Positions 36,680 to 49,965 of a stretch of 64,000 bases of DNA are shown here, in pieces. Position 1 is the stretch's first letter. Each line of letters starts with the position of its first letter. The position numbers and the translations under genes were made by a program. The notes under the pieces were generated by a model. The model saw only the letters and a program-made list of their open reading frames with translations. It had not been told where the DNA came from and did not search any database. The DNA is taken from NCBI GenBank assembly GCA_034359265.1, contig CP136896.1, positions 6,169,501-6,233,500 of the forward strand, written 5' to 3'. Source of the DNA: Canna indica (lineage: Eukaryota > Streptophyta > Magnoliopsida > Zingiberales > Cannaceae).

Positions 36680-37504
36680 ATAGCAATAAGAATAACTCAT
36701 AATTGCCTATTTTGTTGTGGCCATGAACACTTCTCTTCTTTGTTAGTCAACAAACAAATTGTGCATTAAGCCATTAACTGTTGCTTGTATAGTATGATGA
36801 CTGGGAGTGAATTTTCAGGATAACAGATGAAGTATATGAGTTTAGCACTCTTGATTTTTTGTTGCTTATTGGACATTTGCTGTTTTGTCAATAAACTTGG
36901 CACTGCAAATTACACTGCTATACACTTGAGAATTCAAAGTAAGTAACTCCATCACTTTACGGGTCCATATACCTAGCATCCACCGGTGGCAAGTCATCCC
37001 ATCATTTCCTCTGAGGCACTTTTTGGTATTAAAATTTGGAATGTTTATTTTCAAGAATTTGAGAAATCTGAGTTTGAATATTTCAGCGAAAACAAGTACT
37101 GGAAAACTCAGGCATTGGTAAATACAGGTGTAGCTTCTTAAATATTATATTTATTAATTTCAAGTATGAAAAAGTTAACAAATTCCCTTCTTAGTGTGTC
37201 TTGCGTTCTCGCCTATTTTCTAATGATAAGAAAATTATATTCTTCATTGATCAATCCATTCAACCAATCAATTATGAGTTTTAAACTTTCCATAAAATTC
37301 CCATGAGATTAGAGTTAAAAATTTTCGTACGGAACGTCAGATTTTATTCCTATGCTTCATTATCCAAGTTTGGACGGTTAAAACAAAACTCAGGTTAAAT
37401 TTCCCATGTAAATGCATGCCAGTGAACGAAATTGTTGAATATGCCAGCGACTAAAATGATATTCTTTTATATTATAAAATCGTCTCTACTGAATTATAGC
37501 ACAA
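36680..37504. other. 3' flank of the CASP-like gene, no other gene
   Basis: AT-rich. The first part should hold the 3' untranslated region. AATAAA-like words occur, for example CAATAAACTT near 36,888, but a single polyadenylation site cannot be fixed from sequence. Confidence 0.4.
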
Positions 37505-38093
37505 TAAAAGCCCGTTTCGTACCGTTATAAGCCTTTTGTATAGTATTAAAATAATATTATACAGTGTTTGAAAAGAATATTAATTAATACATGCACTAAA
37601 AATAATACCACATAAGCTGTCATAAGATGTATTAGTAATACACTCTCAAAACGCTCTTCATTAGTCTGCACTAAAATTTTTAATATTTTTTATACTCATT
37701 TTACCTCCGGTCAAAAATTAAAAAATAATTAAAAAATAATTTTAATTTATGAAATATTTTTAATATAAAATATATTATATAATTTTTTATATTTATATTA
37801 TATTATTATAATATATTACATATAATATAATATTATAGTGTATATTATATATATTATATTATATTATATATAATATACACTATAATATTATATTATTATA
37901 ATATATTACATATAGTATAATATAATATAATATTATACATGTTAGTTAATACATACTAGTACTATACAAATTAGTATATGTGTGCACCAAACACTATATA
38001 ATAATAGTACAATACAAGTTAGTACTATACAGATTAGTCAATATATATTAGTACTATACAAGTTAATACTATACGATGTACCAAACGAGCCCT
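37505..38093. mobile_element. MITE-like element with palindromic TA-rich core
   Basis: The ends AGCCCGTTTCGTACC and, read inward, GGGCTCGTTTGGTACA are inverted copies in the style of PIF/Tourist termini. The interior includes long TA-rich palindromes at 37,780-37,930 (TATAATATTATA, ATTATATATAAT) and repeats of TTAGTACTATACA near the right end. The target duplication is not clear. Confidence 0.6.
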
Positions 38094-38528
38094 AAAAAGC
38101 CATAGTGTGCAAAGGATCTAATGCGAGTCATAGTGTGTCCAAAGCAAATTCCATGAAAGTGGATAGGTCTTCTCTATATTTATACATTATTTATACATCT
38201 AATATAGATCAAATAAATACATATATTCAATTACTAAAAGTTAAGAATTTGTTTGGTATATTGTACTGTACTAATCCGTATATATAATAGTAGTATGTCT
38301 AGTATTAACATAATTGTATTATTAATTTGTGTAGTAGTAGCATGTCTAATATTAACCTGGATTCGAAAATTCTCATATCCATAATTTTTTACTCGAAAAA
38401 GGTTGATTTTGTCTCCTAACAGCCGAGTAAGCATATGCAAAAAGCCATGAGTAAAATTAACCTTTTGAGTAGAGTTATAGATCCGGGAATTTCATTTCAT
38501 GGATCTATGTTATGGATTCAGTTAATGC

Positions 38529-39038
38529 TAAGGATGACAACAATTGGGTTAATCACATTTTTTGTGCTTAATCGAAATTGATTAAAATCTCATTAACCAA
38601 AACCAATTAAAATCATGTTAACTAAAATCGTTCAGTTCCAAAATCTAAAATCCGAAATCGAAATCGAGTCGATTTCGGTTATCCAACGAATAACCAAAAT
38701 CGATTAATTCAATTCAAACAGAATCGATTATCCATTTACTAACCAGTTAACCAGTTAGTAAGTGGGTATCCTATTATAAGCTAAATTTTAAAATAACTAA
38801 AAATTATCAAAATAATTAATTATAGCAGTTTCAGATATGGTTATTCGTGGATAACCGATAATCGAAATAGAAATATATAACCGATTATTCGCGAACCAAT
38901 AACCGAAACCGAATTGAATCTAATTAATTTTTCATATTCTCTAATCAAAACCTAAACCGAACTAAAAATTCAGAAATTAAATTTTACGATTCGATTAATT
39001 AATTAATCGCGAGTAAACTATTTTAATTGTCACCCCTA
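38529..39038. mobile_element. hAT-type MITE
   Basis: The ends TAAGGATGACAA and, read inward, TAGGGGTGACAA match hAT-like termini. The 8-mers beside them (GTTAATGC and ATAAATGC) match at six positions. The interior repeats AATCGAAAT, GATAACCGA and ATTCGCGAACCAATAACCGA. A related, decayed copy without a clear left end lies at about 39,440-39,910, in the same orientation. Confidence 0.65.
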
Positions 39039-39934
39039 ATAAATGCACTCCTACGTATCCAAAGGACAAGAAGGTCATCGAATGATATAGACATATTGAA
39101 TGCATAAAGTAGGTGGACGGCAGCTGCAGCATTTATTAATAATATCACGCCACCCATCTACTGATACTCCAAGGTTTACCGGCGTTGGGTTGGTGTTGGT
39201 TGATTTAATCCGATTTAATGCCCCCAACCACTTTTACTTCCTCCTTCTTATTTGAGGTTTTCTTATCTCTATCTTGGTTTTGAAAGATTGAAACAATTTC
39301 ATCAACTTTGATTACAAAAGTCATGATGATAAATATTCATGGCAGCCAATTCCTATGTAACTAGGGAATCATACATGTAAATAATTTTATCTTTATTTTG
39401 ATTACAAATGCATAATTGATTATGTAGACTAATCACCATCATCATTATTTTTTCAAAATCTGAACAAGTATTAATAAATTTAAAATAAATAAACTGAAAT
39501 AAAATATTAAGTTAAAAATTAAAGATTTTTAGAAAATTTAGTGATTAAACTGAAAAAATATGGAAGACAACGATTCGATTAACCGTATTCTTTTATAGAT
39601 AATTAAAACAGAAACTAGTTACAAAACCGCTATACGTAACCATTTAACCGTCGAATATCTGAAGATTAATCAAATCGTCTTAAACAGTTACAGTTAATCA
39701 ATTGCTAAACGAATAATTACTACTTAAAAACAAAAACAAAAACAATTCTAATTATATATATGTATATTATATAATAAATCTATAATCAATTTTGATTATC
39801 CGCGAACCAATAAATGAAATTGGATAATCAGTAATCGAAACGAAATCGTAAAATTACTATCCAAAATTAAATTTTGCGATTCGATTAACTATTTTCAATT
39901 CCCATCACTAGAAAAGAAGACCAACATTAGGAGG

Positions 39935-40390
39935 TGTGCATAGTATCGAGTAGACCTAGAACCGGTTGGAACCTATCCGATTGAGTAGGTTTTGGGTAGA
40001 CTCGAATTAAATTCGAGCAGTGTCCAAAACAAAAATTAAAATCGATCTCGATTTTGGATTCAACACATTAGGTACCCAGAACTGAAACCGAAACCATTAC
40101 GCAAAACTTATACCTTAGAATATATAAATGAAAAGATTCCAACAGGATACCCAGAACCTTCTAATAGGGTACTCAAAACTTGTACCTTAGAACCTATTCA
40201 TAATTAACAAGTTCCAATAGGATAGTCGAAATCGTTACACCATAAGTTTCAGGTAGGATCATGTTTCAGGTCCCAATAGAATAAGATTCGGGTTCAAAAC
40301 TTAGAAACCAATATTATACCTAATAAAATCTCGATATCATAAAAAATACAGAGTATCCGAACTCGCTCACGCATAGCCAATGTGAAAATG
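39935..40390. mobile_element. Decayed copy of the 43.5-kb hAT MITE family
   Basis: It shares GTGTGCAT, TTGGAACCTATCCGAT, AGACYCGAATTAAATT, CACATTAGGTACCC and the CCGAACTCGCTCAC end with the intact copy at 43,523-43,958. Its termini are degraded, so the element is old and truncated. The sequence from here to the lipase start (40,391-40,777) holds that gene's promoter, with no clear TATA box. Confidence 0.65.
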
Positions 40391-40777
40391 TTCGTAGGAA
40401 CAATATACTAAGTTGACTCGTCGAATGATATTTGATAGAGCATTTTTTATTATCATTATTACTATTTTTTAACAAAAGCTTTTTTCGGTGATAATAAACT
40501 TGTATTTAAAGCTATACTTTATTTTTATTTTTCATGTAATGCTGTATTATTGCTTTTTATTACGTAATTTTTCGGCCATTAGATGCTGCTAAGTTCGGTA
40601 AAAGCGGGTTAATAAAAGTATGTTGGCAATAAATCTGTCCAAATTATATGGTCCCCTCTTTTATGAACAATCCAAATCCAAATCCAAATCCAATTCAATT
40701 GGCTACGGAAGAAGCCACAGTTTTCCTGCCACGGATTCATTCGATCGATCAATCAAAAGTTGGAGAGAGGGACGAAG

Positions 40778-41806
40778 ATGGCGGAGGAGGAGGAGAAGAA
40801 GAAGAAGATGCTCCACCCCGTGGCGGAGGCCGACGAGCGCAGCCCCTACGGCCGCCTGAGCCACGAGGAGTTCTACGCGCGACACTCGGTGTCTCACTCC
40901 GCTTCCTTCTTCGTCAACCCCCGCGGCCTCCGCATCTTCACCCAGTGGTGGGAGCCGCTCCCCCCCGCGCCGCCCCCCGTCGGCACCGTCTGCATCATCC
41001 ATGGCTTCACCGGCGAGTCCAACTGGTTCATCACGCTCACCGCCGTCCACTTCGCCAAGCACGGCTTCGCCGTCGGCGCCCTAGATCACCAGGGCCACGG
41101 CTACTCCGACGGCCTCGAGGCCCACATCCCCGACATCGAGCCGATCGTCGATGACTGCGTCACCTTCTTCGACGAATTCCGCGCGCGGTACCCGCCCTCC
41201 ATGCCCTCCTTCCTCTACGCCGAGTCGCTCGGCGGCGCCATCGCGCTGCTGATCCATCTGCGGGAGAAAGAGGGGCGCTTGAGCCGCGGGTGGGATGGGG
41301 TGGTCCTCAACGGGGCCATGTGCGGCGTCAGCCCCAAGTTCAAGCCGCCGTGGCCGCTGGAGCACCTTCTTTGGGTCGCCGCATCCATCATCCCCACCTG
41401 GCGCGTCGCCGTCACGCGGGGCTCCATCCCGGATGTGTCCTTCAAGGAGGAATGGAAGCGGAAGCTGGCCATAGCGAGCCCCCGGCGGACGGTAGCGCCG
41501 CCGCGGGCCGCCACCGCGCAGGAGCTGCTCAGGGTGTGCCGCGAGTTGCAGGGGCGGTTCGAGGAGGTGACGCTGCCGATGCTGATCGTGCACGGGGAGG
41601 GTGACGTCGTCTGCGACCCGGCGTGCGTGGAGGAGCTCCACCGGCGCGCCTCAAGCAAGGACAAGACCCTGCGGCTATACCCAGACATGTGGCATCAGAT
41701 CGTGGGTGAGCCCGAGGAGAACGTCGAGCAGGTGTTCGACGAAATCATCGACTGGCTGCGGACTCGAGCAGTGTCTCACGAGGCCGGACAAGAAGGCAAA
41801 GCTTGA
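40778..41806 (+). CDS. Alpha/beta hydrolase, monoacylglycerol lipase / caffeoylshikimate esterase-like
   Basis: A single GC-rich exon of 342 codons starts at ATG 40778. The upstream in-frame TTG at 40,760 is not a plausible plant start. The protein is a full-length serine hydrolase: oxyanion-region HGFTGES (75-81), nucleophile Ser150 in LYAESLGGA, and probable acid and base Asp276 (GEGDVVCDP) and His306 (DMWHQIV). The usual GxSxG first glycine is alanine here. Plant relatives cleave monoacylglycerols, or caffeoyl-shikimate in lignin synthesis; sequence alone does not decide between them. No signal peptide is visible and a lysine/glutamate-rich N-terminus suggests a cytosolic or membrane-associated protein. 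The lack of introns and very high third-position GC are typical of monocot members. Confidence 0.93.
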   Translation: MAEEEEKKKKMLHPVAEADERSPYGRLSHEEFYARHSVSHSASFFVNPRGLRIFTQWWEPLPPAPPPVGTVCIIHGFTGESNWFITLTAVHFAKHGFAVGALDHQGHGYSDGLEAHIPDIEPIVDDCVTFFDEFRARYPPSMPSFLYAESLGGAIALLIHLREKEGRLSRGWDGVVLNGAMCGVSPKFKPPWPLEHLLWVAASIIPTWRVAVTRGSIPDVSFKEEWKRKLAIASPRRTVAPPRAATAQELLRVCRELQGRFEEVTLPMLIVHGEGDVVCDPACVEELHRRASSKDKTLRLYPDMWHQIVGEPEENVEQVFDEIIDWLRTRAVSHEAGQEGKA

Positions 41807-42239
41807 GACTAGTCTTCTGGTTGATCTATAATAATAACAATATATTATCGTATCTATCTGTGTTATCTACAACTAAAAGATTCGCCCGCCGTCACTGTCG
41901 GCGACGGTGGCAGCCTCTGTCCACTGCGAGTGATTTAGATGTCGGTCATCTGTTGGTGTGTTTCTTCTTTGTCCAATGCATTTGTGTTTACCAGTTACCA
42001 TTATGATCAGGTTGCTTTTCCATTTTGCTAGAACATCTCTGTTGGAAATATTAACCTATTAGGTGTCTTTTGGTTGGCACAATTTACCGCTTGCATTTTG
42101 TTTGTTTCTTAATTAGCTATGGTTTTATTTATTTTATAGGATAAAATTTTAATTAGATAGAAATTTAATTAAAATTATTTAGGATAAAAATTTCCTGGGA
42201 TATGTTCTTATTGTATCCCTCCTCTATAAGACAGTCAAA
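41807..42239 (+). other. 3' flank of the lipase gene
   Basis: Probable 3' untranslated sequence directly after the stop codon, then AT-rich intergenic DNA. A perfect AATAAA is not placed with confidence (ATAATAATAA follows closely at 41,829). Confidence 0.4.
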
Positions 42240-42248
42240 TATTAATAA

Positions 42249-43370
42249 GGGAAAAGATCCAAAAATGTCCTCAACTTTTTTTCACGGGTATTAAAATGTC
42301 CTTAAAAATTTTTTAAATCAAAAATATCCCTTAAGTTATGAAATTGGGTACAAAAATATCCCTATAGGTAAACGATGTTAGTTGAGGGATAACGAAGCTG
42401 ACGTGCTTGATGACTGAGACTGATGATGTGGACATGTGGCGCGCACGTAAGTCAGAACGTTTTCTCACAAGTACTAAAATGCTCTTGACATTTTCTCATG
42501 AGTACAAAAATGTTCATAACGTTTTCTCACAGGTACCAAAATGCCCATAACATTTGTTTTGGAGCTACAATACCCCCGAAATTATTGAAAAATGTACAAA
42601 AATGACACCAAGCTAATTTTTGTTATGTGAGACTTAACGGAGATGTCGTGGATGCCGATAAAGATGTCAACTTTACATGTGACGCACATGCATAGAACAA
42701 CTTGTCACACAAGTGACACGTAGGAAATCGAAAACCAAAAATTTAGAAAATAAAAACCGAACTGAAACCATCAGATCAATTAATCAAAATTTTTGGTTCG
42801 ATTTTGGACCGATTTTTTTATTAATCGATTTTTCAATTTTTTTACTCACCCCTACGTTGCACCTTACGTGTCGCTTGTGTGACAAATTGCTCTCTGCATG
42901 TGCGCCACATGTAAAGTCAACATCTCTATCATTATATCCACGACATCTCCATTAAATCTCACCTAATAGAGTTAGCTTGGTATCATTTTTGTACCATTTT
43001 TAATAACCTCAAGGGTATTTTAATTCCAAAACAAATGTTAGGGGCATTTTAGTACCCGTGAGAAAATATTAGGGGTGTTTTAGTACCCGTAAGAAAACGT
43101 TAGGGACATTTTAGTACTTGTGAGAAAATGTCAGGGGCATTTTAGTACTTGAGAGAAAACGTCTTGGCTTGCATGTGCGCTACGTGTCCACGTCATCAAT
43201 CCAGGTTATCAGCCACATCAGCTATGTTATCCCTCCATTAACGTCGTTTATATATAGGGGCATTTTTGTACTTAATTCCATAACGTTAGAGGTATTTTTG
43301 ATCCAAAAAAACTTTATGAGCATTTTAGTACTCGTGAGAAAACGTTATGAGCAGTTTTATACCTTTTCCC
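42249..43370. mobile_element. Long-TIR foldback element (Mutator-type) between lipase and HDS genes
   Basis: It starts GGGAAAAGATCC and ends with the inverted TTTTCCC. The perfect 9-bp TSD is TATTAATAA (42240-42248 and 43371-43379). The arms of about 480 bp repeat AAAATGTCC, GTTTTCTCACRAGTAC and CCACRTCATC modules. An AT-rich centre at about 42,740-42,850 contains an AACCGAACTGAAACC segment. There is no coding evidence. Its modules resemble those of the 5.5-kb element in style but not closely in sequence. Confidence 0.88.
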
Positions 43371-43522
43371 TATTAATAATTATGAAATTTAATTTTATCA
43401 TTTTTTTATTTTAAAAATTATGAAATTAAATTAAATAGTTAATTTCAATATAATAATATGAATGTCGTGACAAAGTATCCGCTAAAATTTAAATTAATTT
43501 GGCGAAGAAACATGATGCAAAG

Positions 43523-43958
43523 TAGGGGTGTGCATGGGTACCAGATAGAATCGAAACCGATTGGAACCTATCCGATCGGGTAGGTTCCGAGTAGACCCGA
43601 ATTAAATTTGAGTAGGATCCGAGATAAAAATTAAGGAATCAATTAAAATCGATTTCAATTCTAGGTTCGACACATTAGGTACCCGGACTCGGAACCGGTA
43701 CCCAGAACCCGTACCTTGGAACCTGTTGGAATATGTTCTGGAACCTATACTGGAACTGTTGAAACCTGTTGTGAAACCTATGGAACCTGTACTGAAACTT
43801 GTTGTGGAACTTGTATTGGAACCTGTTGTAAAATCCATTGAAAACCAAAACTTGTGGTTCCGAATAAGATCTAATTTCAAAACCTAAGAATCGATCCTAT
43901 ACATAATAGAATCCGAGTATCATAAAAAATACAGGATACCCGAACTCGCTCACCCCTA
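43523..43958. mobile_element. Intact hAT MITE beside the HDS 3' end
   Basis: The ends TAGGGGTGTGCATG and, read inward, TAGGGGTGAGCGAG are inverted. The 8-bp TSD ATGCAAAG is perfect (43515-43522 and 43959-43966). The interior has imperfect tandem GGAACCTGTTG / GGAACCTATAC units at 43,725-43,850. It is 436 bp long, has no gene, and ends about 215 bp past the HDS stop codon. Confidence 0.9.
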
Positions 43959-44173
43959 ATGCAAAGCTTTTACATCTTGGATTCTCAATGAGCATGGACA
44001 ATCTTTCTTATTAGTTTGTAACTTGTCAATACATGTATCACTTTCATGAAATCACTGTTTTACATAAATAAATATATGAGAACTTATTCCTAACAACATG
44101 CGCATAAGCGGCATCATGTTGAAGTACCAATGATCAACAAAATTCATTTTCTTGTCCTAGGAAAGTATTCAAT

Positions 44174-47100
44174 CTACTCTTCGGTAGGTGGTTCAACCCA
44201 ACGACCATGGTCCTTTATGAGCTGAATTAGAGCATCCGTTGCCTGCTCCATTGCTATGCCTCGCTTCACCACCGTCTGAGACATGAAAGCAATCATCTTA
44301 TCCTTAGTAAAAAGAAATTCCTCAATCCTATTAATGATAAGTCTATAAAGTTCAAGAACAACAACATTGCAATGGAGCAAGGCCGTGAAACAGCCACATG
44401 AATGCAAGTGGATGTGGATTATGAAAGGCGATAAAAACAAATGCTTCATGCAGTGAAATTACCTTGCCCACATAAAGGTCAATCTTCCCCGGGGCACCAC
44501 CAACATAGCCAAAATCTGCATCAGCCATCTCTCCTGGACCATTCACAATACAACCCATAATTGCAATCTGCAAAAGAGAATAACAAAGTGTAAGTTCTGG
44601 CACAATACAGTAGAACTGCTTGAACAATGGCAGAGTCGGGAATGGAAATTACCGAAACACCGGGCAGATGTGAAGTCTTTTCCCTAATCTCAGCACTTAT
44701 TACTTGGAGATCAAAGAGTGTACGCCCACAAGATGGGCAGGACACGTACTCCTGCAATGCGATAAAATGCATACATGATTAGTAACAAATGGAAAAGAAA
44801 TTGAAATAGTTTTGAAGTTTTACGTTAGAGTAATACGAGTGATGTCATAATTCCTTACAGTTTTTGTGTTGCGCATCCTGCAACCTTGAAGTAAGTTAAA
44901 AGAAGTGTTTCTCAAAAACTCAAACTCCTGGTCAGCAGCCTCCAGTAGGAGGCCATCTCCAAGCCCATCAACTAAAAGAGCACCAGCATTGCTCCCAGCC
45001 GTGATGACCAGATCATCTCTGTCAATTGCAGGACTCAGATGAGAAAGAAATAATAATTTTCAACATTGACATAAGTTCACCAAAATCCCAAGTTTACCTG
45101 TGGACTGCTTTAGGAAATTGTATGTGGTGAATTACAGGAAAGTTAAGAGAACTTTCTTCTAGGTACTCAAACAATCTGAAAAGGATCAAGAACATTGCAG
45201 GTGTCAAAATTATGCACTTAATCACCTCAATTTGACAGCCAGAAAGATTAGCTGATCCACATGGCAAAAGCAAGCACTGAATACATGATAAAATTGGGGA
45301 AGTGCAACATTAAAAAAATAAATATTCAGAAATATGTTAAAAACTAAGATAAGCATTTCATGACTAGCTTTGGAGTCGACAATATGCAAAACAATGACAA
45401 TCAGAATGATAAATTCACCTCCTTGCTGCATGAACTCTGCTGAGCTTATCTTCACTGTATGGAAATTCATGTAGAATCATTGTTATATCATCAACATTCT
45501 TAATAATGCCGAGTTCCTCATAAGGTTCATCACCACGCAGACTTACAGCTAATCGAGTGCCTAAAAAACAAACACATAATTAATAGTGACTCAAAAGAGA
45601 GAAGAAAAAGGGATTATATGGATGAAACCAATATGTTACCTTCTGGCAAAAGTTTGTAAGCACCAGTTGAAAGTTCTTTGAGATTGACAAGGACAATTGC
45701 ATTAGGAAGTGGTTTCGTCAACTGTTCGGATAATGGTGTCACTACACCCATACTTATATCAACCAACCTTTTGAGAGCTAACCTCTGCTCAAAGATGACA
45801 AATATGAGTCAACCTCAGGGTTCTATAAATTTATTTTCAAGATAAAATAAAATAGATAAATATATAAATTTAATCTATTAAAATTTCGAAAAATGTCCAA
45901 CTTAAATATTTGTTCTCCTATATATATTTAAAAGAGAATCTAGAAGAGCTCTTACAGAATCAGCATCTTCTAATGAAGGAAGTTCTCTCAGAAGAATAGA
46001 GTCCACTGTTGCCAGATCCTGAAATCAAAATCTCATAGATTTCAGCAAGGCACTTATACTTGCAAATACTGATAGAATTAAGGCATAGGAGTTGTTTTGG
46101 AGAATTGACCTTGAAAGGCATCCCAACCACAAGCTTTGCTGCAAGAGACTTGTAAAGAAGTTCTGGTGTCTGACAAAAGAAGAATATAACATAGTTGGTG
46201 ATTAATCAGAGTGTTAATTAAAAAATAAAATGATGCATCATACCTGCATAATATTAATATTTAAGCTAAGTGAATAGGATTAGGGTATAGATCCACATCG
46301 TTAGTAGGGTGATCCCAACTATCCACCAGAAAAAGTGTGGGTCTTATGATCAGAGTAGACTGATTCTGGAATGAGTGGGTCAGACTTGAAATTGGTAGAT
46401 ATGCATAGACCTAGAATTAGCTTGTCTAAATGTCTATAACACTTCTGCATTTTATTTCATCTACTTTCTAAATGACCATTAAGTGGAACGTCAAAATGAA
46501 AAATATCCAACCTATCATATAAAATAACATCTACCTTCAACATATCCAAGGGCACTGACATAAGAACAGAACCATCACGGTGAAGAACACCACGGTAGTC
46601 CACTTCCTCTCCCTACAGAAATGAATTACAGAACTTTAATATGTTTCTAAGACATATTTAAGCCAAATATCAGAAGAAAAATATAGTGACCTCCTTCTGG
46701 ACTGGAAGTTGACCACTTCTACGTTGGAAGTCGAAGTATCGTCTATGTTTCTCTTCAAAAGGTACCTAAAAGAATTATTGTGTGGTACAAGTTAGGTCAC
46801 AAAGATTAAAGGTAGTTAATAAGAATAGTTAGACATCATAGAGTACAATTCTTGCTGCAGAAGTCGCTGTCATTGAACTGGTAGAAAATGACAGATGGAA
46901 ACGAGACTTACTGTTCCCTTCTGAAGAGTTGAAGCTTGCATGCCTAGGTTAGCCAGCCGCCTACAAGGGTCAATTTCCAATTCTGGTGGTTCGGTTAGTG
47001 ACACCCTGATTGTGTCACCCAAACCATCCTGCAAAACAACAGGTTACAGATGTTACAGCATAATAGTTCCCTATCAAGTCCAAATATTAGTTGCCAGTCA

Positions 47101-49965
47101 GATCCAAAGTTTTCTTAAAGTGCAAGTGATTAAATATTTTTGTACCTGAAGAAGAGTTCCAATACCAATTGCTGATTTCATCCTTCCATCTTCACCCTCT
47201 CCAGCTTCAGTAACCCCCAAGTGCAAAGGATAATCCCAACCCTGAACATACATTTCTGCAACAAGCAAGCGATAGGCTTGGACCATGATGACTGGGTTAC
47301 TAGCTTTCATAGAGAAGACAAAATTATGGAAGTCTAGCTTCCGGCATATCCTTGCAAATTCAAAGGCAGATTCAACCTGTTGCAGAAACAGAAGCTCGTT
47401 AGGAAAGATTACCATGGGAAGCATTTAAATGTGTATCTAAAGAAAAGTGCACTCACCATTCCTCTAGGAGAATCCCCATAGTAGCTCATTATGCGATCAG
47501 AAAGACTTCCATGGTTTGTCCCAATTCGCATTGCTCGTCCATACTTCTTGCATTTCTCGACCAATGGAGAGAATACCTGGACAGGATGATGAAGGTAAGA
47601 TCGACTGAATAATAGAATATTGCAAATGGATCAACGCTATGTGAGAGCCATTTAATGGGAAAGAATAAGTCTAGACAAGTTCAAAAAAAAAACAATGTGA
47701 AGGATCACTCAAGATCAGATTCAATAGGAATTACATCGCAGCATTTACTAGAATGTATGTAAATGCATATATGCATGTATGTCAACGAAAATTTGTTTGA
47801 TTAACCTCAATGCTCTAAAACTTTTTAGTAATTCAAAGAGGGGGAAGAAGGAAAAAATACAAATATATTAAACCTTTTCGATATGCTCAAGCTCCTTTTG
47901 ATAATCTTCATCAGTATACTCTAACTGCTCAAACTGGGCTCGTCTATCAGCTGCAAAGAAACTGTCTCAGTACTCATTGCTTAGGACTAAATGGCAATTG
48001 TTATTCTTCATACTGTAGATTAACTAACCAAAATTTCCTGGATTGACTCGAATTTTGTCGAAACATTCAGCAACCCTGAGGGCGACTGCAGGTGCAAAAT
48101 GGATGTCCGCCACAAGAGGAATATTGTAACTGAATTTGTTAGAAAAGAAAATAATTATACAAGTATGGGAAGGTTTCAAAGTAAACACTCTCCGTGCAAA
48201 TGATAAGCTAATGGATGACCTACTTTTGCTGAACAAGTTTGTTCTTGATATCAAAACAAGCATCTGCTTCTTTCCTCCCTTGAACTGTTATACGAACCAA
48301 ATCTGCTCCCTTATCCGCAATTCTCATTACCTGCAAGTGCCAGCATAGCAAGTTTAAGCCCATACTGTGACAAGAGATGCATCTAGTGGACAACCTTGAG
48401 AGAAAGAAAATAAAAAAATGACTCAAATGATGATTCACTTAAAAACAGGACAAATTAAATGGTGAGGATAAAAATGCCGAGAAATTTTTGTGTCATGAAC
48501 ACAGTAATAGTTAATTGAAAAAGCCTAAGAAGGCACAAAGTTGCCAACAATAGTCATAATCATATGGAAATTATTTCAGAATAGCATAAGATTTACATGC
48601 ATGATTCAAGTTTTCTTACTCCAGAGGATTACATATCATAATTTGATTGTTTCCTATATTGACAGTTGTGTCAACTGTCAAGTAAGTGCTATGTTGTGAT
48701 TGATAGATTACAAATTTACAAGTGAAGATGATTAGTTTTTCAAAAATACAAACTATATAGACACATGTAAGATTACTAATTCCAGTTACAAACAACTACT
48801 TCCTTTAAGGTAATTGAAAAGTTAAGGCAAGAAAATGTTATATTACTAAGCATATAATAAGCCAACTACCTCCTTCTAGGTAATTGAAAGTTAAAAGACA
48901 TGATGATGCATTAATCTATCATTAAATAATATTATTTGTAATATGATTACAGTATGCATGAAAGAATATAAATGGGAAACGGAAGTTAAAAACTATGGCC
49001 ATTTATCCATTTCTATTTGCACAATCCATCAACAAAATATATGCTTGCAATTAAACATTGTACCAGATATAGGAAAGACAAATAGCACACTAGCGAATAG
49101 TAGTAGAGATAACTTTGTTATCAGTATAAGTATGCAATTTCACAAGATTAAGCAAACCTCTTCAACAGTCTTATTAACATCCTTGGTATCTGAAGTGGTC
49201 ATGGTCTGAATACGTATAGGATGCTCGCTACCAAGGGCCACGTTTCCAACCATCACAGTACGAGTCTTTCTCCTGACAGTCTTGTGTATGGATTCACAAT
49301 ATTTCTGCCGAGGAACTACAGATATAAAAAGCACAAGTTAAAAGGGATCCTTTGTTGAGTATGAAAAGTCTTTTGAACATCAAGTGTATCTGTGTGATTT
49401 GTTTACAGATTTCAAGAATCAAAATCATAATGGGTCAAATTATTTATAGAACAAAGAATCAGCAAGGTAGTACGGTTCATTCGCTTTAACCAAAATTGTA
49501 CATATTGAAGGAAAAGTGTTCTTCTTCGAACAAAGAGGAAATAAATGTCAAATTGCATAATACTAAATGGAAGTTGTTCCATTTATCGTCAGGTTGTAAG
49601 ACAAGATTAGAGCACGCATCATCTGAAGTTTTGATAGATGGCACAACAAAAAAGAACCATTCATGAAAATATTTAGATAAAACCACGTAAGAAAGATGAG
49701 CAGAGAACCCAAACATAAATTATATACATATACCTAAGAGAGGACTTCCTTCTGAGGCAGGCTGCAACTCCACAATATCCGAACCAGAGTTGGAAGAACT
49801 CCTAATTACAGACACGTTTCTTGTCCTAGACTTCATCCTTCGTTGCTCAGGAGCGCAAGAAACCCTTGCAAAGTCTACGCTCTTCGCAAAGCTCAAGCCG
49901 CGATCCCTAGTCCGCAGACCAGGAATCGAAGAAGGAACTGTTCCAGTGGCCATCGTTGACGACAT
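44174..49965 (-). CDS. HDS: 4-hydroxy-3-methylbut-2-enyl diphosphate synthase, plastid (HDS/IspG/GcpE)
   Basis: Nineteen exons join in frame to 749 codons plus TAG: 49965-49734, 49315-49158, 48330-48224, 48129-48029, 47950-47874, 47576-47457, 47376-47146, 47028-46912, 46765-46691, 46612-46535, 46169-46110, 46018-45956, 45784-45640, 45560-45419, 45175-45098, 45018-44859, 44751-44653, 44567-44463, 44275-44174. The serine/arginine-rich N-terminus is a chloroplast transit peptide. The TIM-barrel part includes [20 protein letters not shown] and [20 protein letters not shown]. The plant-type insertion follows, then the iron-sulfur domain with ligands Cys653, Cys656 (CPSCG) and Cys687 ([10 protein letters not shown]) and Glu694. 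The enzyme reductively opens MEcPP to HMBPP, the penultimate MEP-pathway step, feeding carotenoids, chlorophyll side chains and hormones. No internal stops or missing residues were seen. Confidence 0.98.

Noticed and set aside
40648..41688. Several long frames on both strands over the lipase exon
   Set aside because: High GC removes stop codons in other frames. Only the 40,778 frame encodes a recognised catalytic protein.
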